NCBI GenBank assembly: GCA_045657945.1
Contig: JAZOUB010000015.1
Coordinates: 62,001 to 126,000, forward strand
DNA length: 64,000 nucleotides
From: HGM04593 sp045657945
GTDB lineage: Bacteria; Bacteroidota; Bacteroidia; Bacteroidales; Bacteroidaceae
Direction of reading: 5' to 3'
Below are positions 61,718 through 64,000 of this stretch, piece by piece. The translations under genes and the position numbers were made by a program. The stretch's first letter is position 1, and each line of letters starts with the position of its first letter. The notes beneath the pieces are model-generated. The model was not told the origin of the DNA, searched no databases, and saw only the letters and a list, made by a program, of their open reading frames with translations.

Positions 61718-63127
61718 ATGGACGAACCTATAAAAAAGCCCCTTGCATTTGGATTCAAGACCGATACCCCACGCATAATAAAAGTTGTCGGTGTAGGTGG
61801 CGGTGGCAGCAACGCAGTACATAACATGTACCGTAAAGGCATACAGAATGTATCGTTTGCGGTATGTAACACCGACCTGCAGGCAATGCAGAACTCACCT
61901 ATCCCAAAGAAAGTGCAGTTGGGAATGGAACTTACCGAAGGACTTGGAGCCGGCAACGACCCGGCTGTTGCCCGCAGAGCAGCCGAAGAGAGCCGCGAAG
62001 AGATAGAGAAACTCTTTAACGACGGTACAAAGATGGCATTCATCACCGCTGGCATGGGTGGTGGTACAGGAACCGGTGCAGCACCAGTCGTTGCTGAAAT
62101 TGCACGTAGCATGGGCATCTTGACCGTAGGCATCGTTACCATTCCATTCGAGTTCGAGATGACCGGAAAAATCAAGCAGGCGCTACGCGGTGTCATTGAG
62201 ATTTCGAAGCATGTTGATGCACTGTTGGTCATCAACAACCAACGTCTTATTGACATGTTCCCCAAGATGAAGGTAACAGAAGGATTCAAGCTGGTTGACG
62301 ATGTGCTCACCACAGCCACAAAGAGTATTGCCGAAATCATCACGGCACGAGGTATTATTAACCTGGACTTCCGCGATGTCAAGAAGATACTCAAGAACGG
62401 AGGCGTAGCCATAATGAGCTATGGTATTGAGAGCGGAGAGATGCGTGTTGAACGCGCATTCTACAAGGCTCTTCACTCGCCACTGCTCAACAATAACGAC
62501 ATACACAAGGCCAAAAAGATTCTTTTCAACATTTACGAAAACCCAAACTCCGAAATTCTTGTTGAAGAGATGGCCGAAGTCAATACCTTCATGTCACAAT
62601 TCAAGAACGAGAATATTGAGGTTATCTGGGGATACAGCCAGGACATGAACCTCAATGAAGGTGAGGTTAAGGTAACCGTGCTTGCTTCGGGTTTCGGAAT
62701 GAAGAATATCCCGGACATGGAGCCCGAGGTAATTGCACTTGAGCAGGAGCAGGAAGAGTTGACAATACAGGAGCAGAAAAATAAAGACAGAGAGGAAAAG
62801 AAGCTCCAGGAGATGATAGGCAACCTTTACAAACCCGACTACAAGATATACATCTTCAAGGGCGATGAAATGTACAACGAGGAGTTCATTGCTGCCATTG
62901 ACAACTCTCCCACATACAAGCGCACGGCTCAGGAATTGGAAAGGATGGTAGCCATGCTCGGCGAGGGCAAACCGGCGGATAGTGTGGCAGAGAACAAAAA
63001 TGAGACCGTCAAAGAAGAGGAGAAGGACGACGATGATGATTTCACTCCGGGAGTTCCTGTTTACTACAATAATGAGATAAACAACAAGAATATAAATCAA
63101 ACGGTTGAGTCCGGATTTGAAAACTAA
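61718..63127 (+). CDS. ftsZ: Cell division GTPase FtsZ
   Basis: 469 residues. Tubulin signature GGGTGTG at 114-120, N-terminal GVGGGGSNAVHNM, and the T7-loop NLDFRDVKKILKNGG are intact. The GTPase body ends near residue 330. Beyond it lies a long charged region with a predicted helical stretch (QEQKNKDREEKKLQEMI) and an acidic run EEKDDDDDFTPGVPVYYNNE. The usual conserved tail peptide is not evident at the very C-terminus; GVPVYY, 22 residues before it, is the nearest candidate. Confidence 0.97.
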   Translation: MDEPIKKPLAFGFKTDTPRIIKVVGVGGGGSNAVHNMYRKGIQNVSFAVCNTDLQAMQNSPIPKKVQLGMELTEGLGAGNDPAVARRAAEESREEIEKLFNDGTKMAFITAGMGGGTGTGAAPVVAEIARSMGILTVGIVTIPFEFEMTGKIKQALRGVIEISKHVDALLVINNQRLIDMFPKMKVTEGFKLVDDVLTTATKSIAEIITARGIINLDFRDVKKILKNGGVAIMSYGIESGEMRVERAFYKALHSPLLNNNDIHKAKKILFNIYENPNSEILVEEMAEVNTFMSQFKNENIEVIWGYSQDMNLNEGEVKVTVLASGFGMKNIPDMEPEVIALEQEQEELTIQEQKNKDREEKKLQEMIGNLYKPDYKIYIFKGDEMYNEEFIAAIDNSPTYKRTAQELERMVAMLGEGKPADSVAENKNETVKEEEKDDDDDFTPGVPVYYNNEINNKNINQTVESGFEN

Positions 63128-63139
63128 AAAAGTACGATT

Positions 63140-63589
63140 ATGGATTTGTTTGACATTATCAGCAACGACATCAAGGAGGCTATGAAGGCAAAGGATAAGG
63201 TTGCACTCGACACCCTCCGTAATATAAAGAAGGTGCTTCTTGAGGCAAAGACTGCCCCTGGAGCCGGTGACACAGTAAGTGACGAGACTGCAATCAAGCT
63301 TATTCAGAAACTCGTTAAACAAGGAAAGGAGTCGGCCGAGTTGTACCAGAGCCAGAACCGTCCCGAACTTGCGCAGGAGGAACTTGCGCAGGTTGAGGTG
63401 ATGTCGAAGTACCTTCCAAAGCAGATGAGCGAGGAAGAAGTCGCCTCAATAGTAAAGGAAATCATTGCACAGGTTGGAGCAAGCGGTCCACAGGACATGG
63501 GAAAGGTTATGGGCATTGCCACAAAGCAACTTGCAGGAAAGGCCGAAGGCAGAACAATATCGGCAATAGTTAAACAGTTACTTGCCTGA
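63140..63589 (+). CDS. GatB/YqeY-domain protein
   Basis: 149 residues, all helical. IKEAMKAKDKVALDTLRNIK is the YqeY opening, GKESAELYQSQNRPELAQEE and EVMSKYLPKQMSEEEV follow, and DMGKVMGIATKQLAGKAEGR ends it. The domain resembles the tRNA-binding tail of GatB amidotransferase. YqeY itself has no established function. Lies 12 bp after ftsZ, probably co-transcribed. Confidence 0.93.
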   Translation: MDLFDIISNDIKEAMKAKDKVALDTLRNIKKVLLEAKTAPGAGDTVSDETAIKLIQKLVKQGKESAELYQSQNRPELAQEELAQVEVMSKYLPKQMSEEEVASIVKEIIAQVGASGPQDMGKVMGIATKQLAGKAEGRTISAIVKQLLA

Positions 63590-63605
63590 TTCTCCCAAGA
63601 ATCAG
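63586..63605. terminator. Short palindrome spanning both convergent stop codons
   Basis: CTGATTCT (63586-63593) and AGAATCAG (63598-63605) with a 4-nt loop: an 8-bp stem. Each arm contains the stop codon of one of the convergent genes (yqeY-like and recO). It may be a weak bidirectional terminator; no T-run follows. Confidence 0.4.
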
Positions 63606-64000
63606 TCGAACAGTTCACGCAACACATCGGCCGATTTCAGTTCTGGAAAATCGGGTATGTGCAGACGATAATAGGCAGCAAGGGTTGCGAGGTACTCACC
63701 TCGCAACTTTCTGTTTAGAGTGAGCTGATGCATTGACTCATATCCGGTGCACAACAACTCCATGAATGATGCAGTGTCGGCAGGCACAAGAAAATGCGGA
63801 TGCGAGGGGTAGTCGCGTGTCATACATCCCTGCGCAAGGTCAAAATAACAACCGGGAATATAATCCTCGACATTAGGATATATGCCAAGGAAACGGAGTA
63901 GCTGCACCATGAACACGAGATGGAAGTCGGCATAACCCTGTTCAAGATTATCAAAGAGAGCGAATGAACGGTCAAGAAACGTGAACAACGACTCATCCCT
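63602..64000 (-). CDS. recO: DNA repair protein RecO, C-terminal part (partial)
   Basis: The frame is open to the right window edge, so only the last ~132 residues are seen. The visible part is the helical/zinc-like C-terminal region as in Bacteroidota RecO: FHLVFMVQLLRFLGIYPN, GCYFDLAQGCM, and the ending YYRLHIPDFPELKSADVLRE. The zinc-finger Cys are reduced, as common in this phylum. RecO loads RecA with RecR. Family call from recognition of the C-terminus. Confidence 0.82.
   Translation of the reverse strand, partial: RDESLFTFLDRSFALFDNLEQGYADFHLVFMVQLLRFLGIYPNVEDYIPGCYFDLAQGCMTRDYPSHPHFLVPADTASFMELLCTGYESMHQLTLNRKLRGEYLATLAAYYRLHIPDFPELKSADVLRELFD

Overview
The window is a chromosomal segment from a Bacteroidota bacterium, most likely order Bacteroidales and resembling Prevotellaceae or Bacteroidaceae. 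Supports are: many upstream elements matching the Bacteroidota -7 consensus TAnnTTTG; lineage-typical genes (DUF4290, DUF3472, the FtsL-like small protein, a long MraY, a PASTA-bearing FtsI in the dcw cluster); lipoproteins and probable type IX secretion signals; and a MurE carrying the DNPR motif of meso-diaminopimelate peptidoglycan. I see no rRNA, tRNA, CRISPR array, insertion sequence or prophage. Nearly all of it is core genome.

Layout. 1-125: N-terminus of a secreted protein running off the left edge. 313-4311 (minus): yicC, gmk, nadD, a MORN-repeat protein and a DUF3472 protein. 4540-13841 (plus): tsaB, DUF4290, murA, rimM, a degenerate LytM-domain protein, dxr, rseP, a lipoprotein serpin and alkaline phosphatase, closed by two strong hairpins. 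14011-16349 (minus): two tandem paralogous small exported proteins, an M23/LysM endopeptidase and ndk. 16459-22625 (minus): one tight directon of pdxJ, exbB, exbD, tonB, a DJ-1/PfpI protein, ispD and recG. 22763-24309 (plus): nadK and an exported membrane protein. 24383-27744 (minus): a two-gene unit of a small protein with a type IX-like C-terminus and a large beta-helix protein. 27925-35955 (minus): an MsbA-like ABC exporter, a LOG-family hydrolase, a PfkB kinase, and a His-rich RND metal-efflux adaptor with its pump. 36195-39680: a small conserved protein, then (minus) TrmH-type methyltransferase, CoA-transferase, a Pro/Glu-rich membrane protein and a thioesterase. 39788-47294: mfd, an acyltransferase, a C1 peptidase and nhaA. 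47543-63589 (plus): the dcw cluster mraZ-rsmH-ftsL-ftsI-murE-mraY-murD-ftsW-murG-murC-ftsQ-ftsA-ftsZ, followed by a YqeY-like gene. The 3' part of recO (minus) runs off the right edge.

How the genes work together. Much of the window builds and divides the envelope. MurA, MurC, MurD, MurE, MraY and MurG make lipid II; FtsW and FtsI polymerise and crosslink it at the septum; FtsZ, FtsA, FtsQ and FtsL organise the divisome; two LytM-family proteins act on or regulate the wall; Dxr and IspD feed the isoprenoid carrier; TonB/ExbB/ExbD energise the outer membrane.

The most notable observations: a 139-bp near-exact copy of an internal ftsI segment lies between ftsL and ftsI, preceded by what looks like a decayed FtsI N-terminus; two 10-bp GTGGGGAATT repeats resemble MraZ boxes over the dcw promoter; MurA has Asp where most enzymes have the fosfomycin-reactive Cys; one LytM protein has lost catalytic histidines; and a secreted beta-helix protein is translationally coupled to a tiny protein that is mostly a type IX-like sorting domain. 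I did not find a clear new defence or mobile system.
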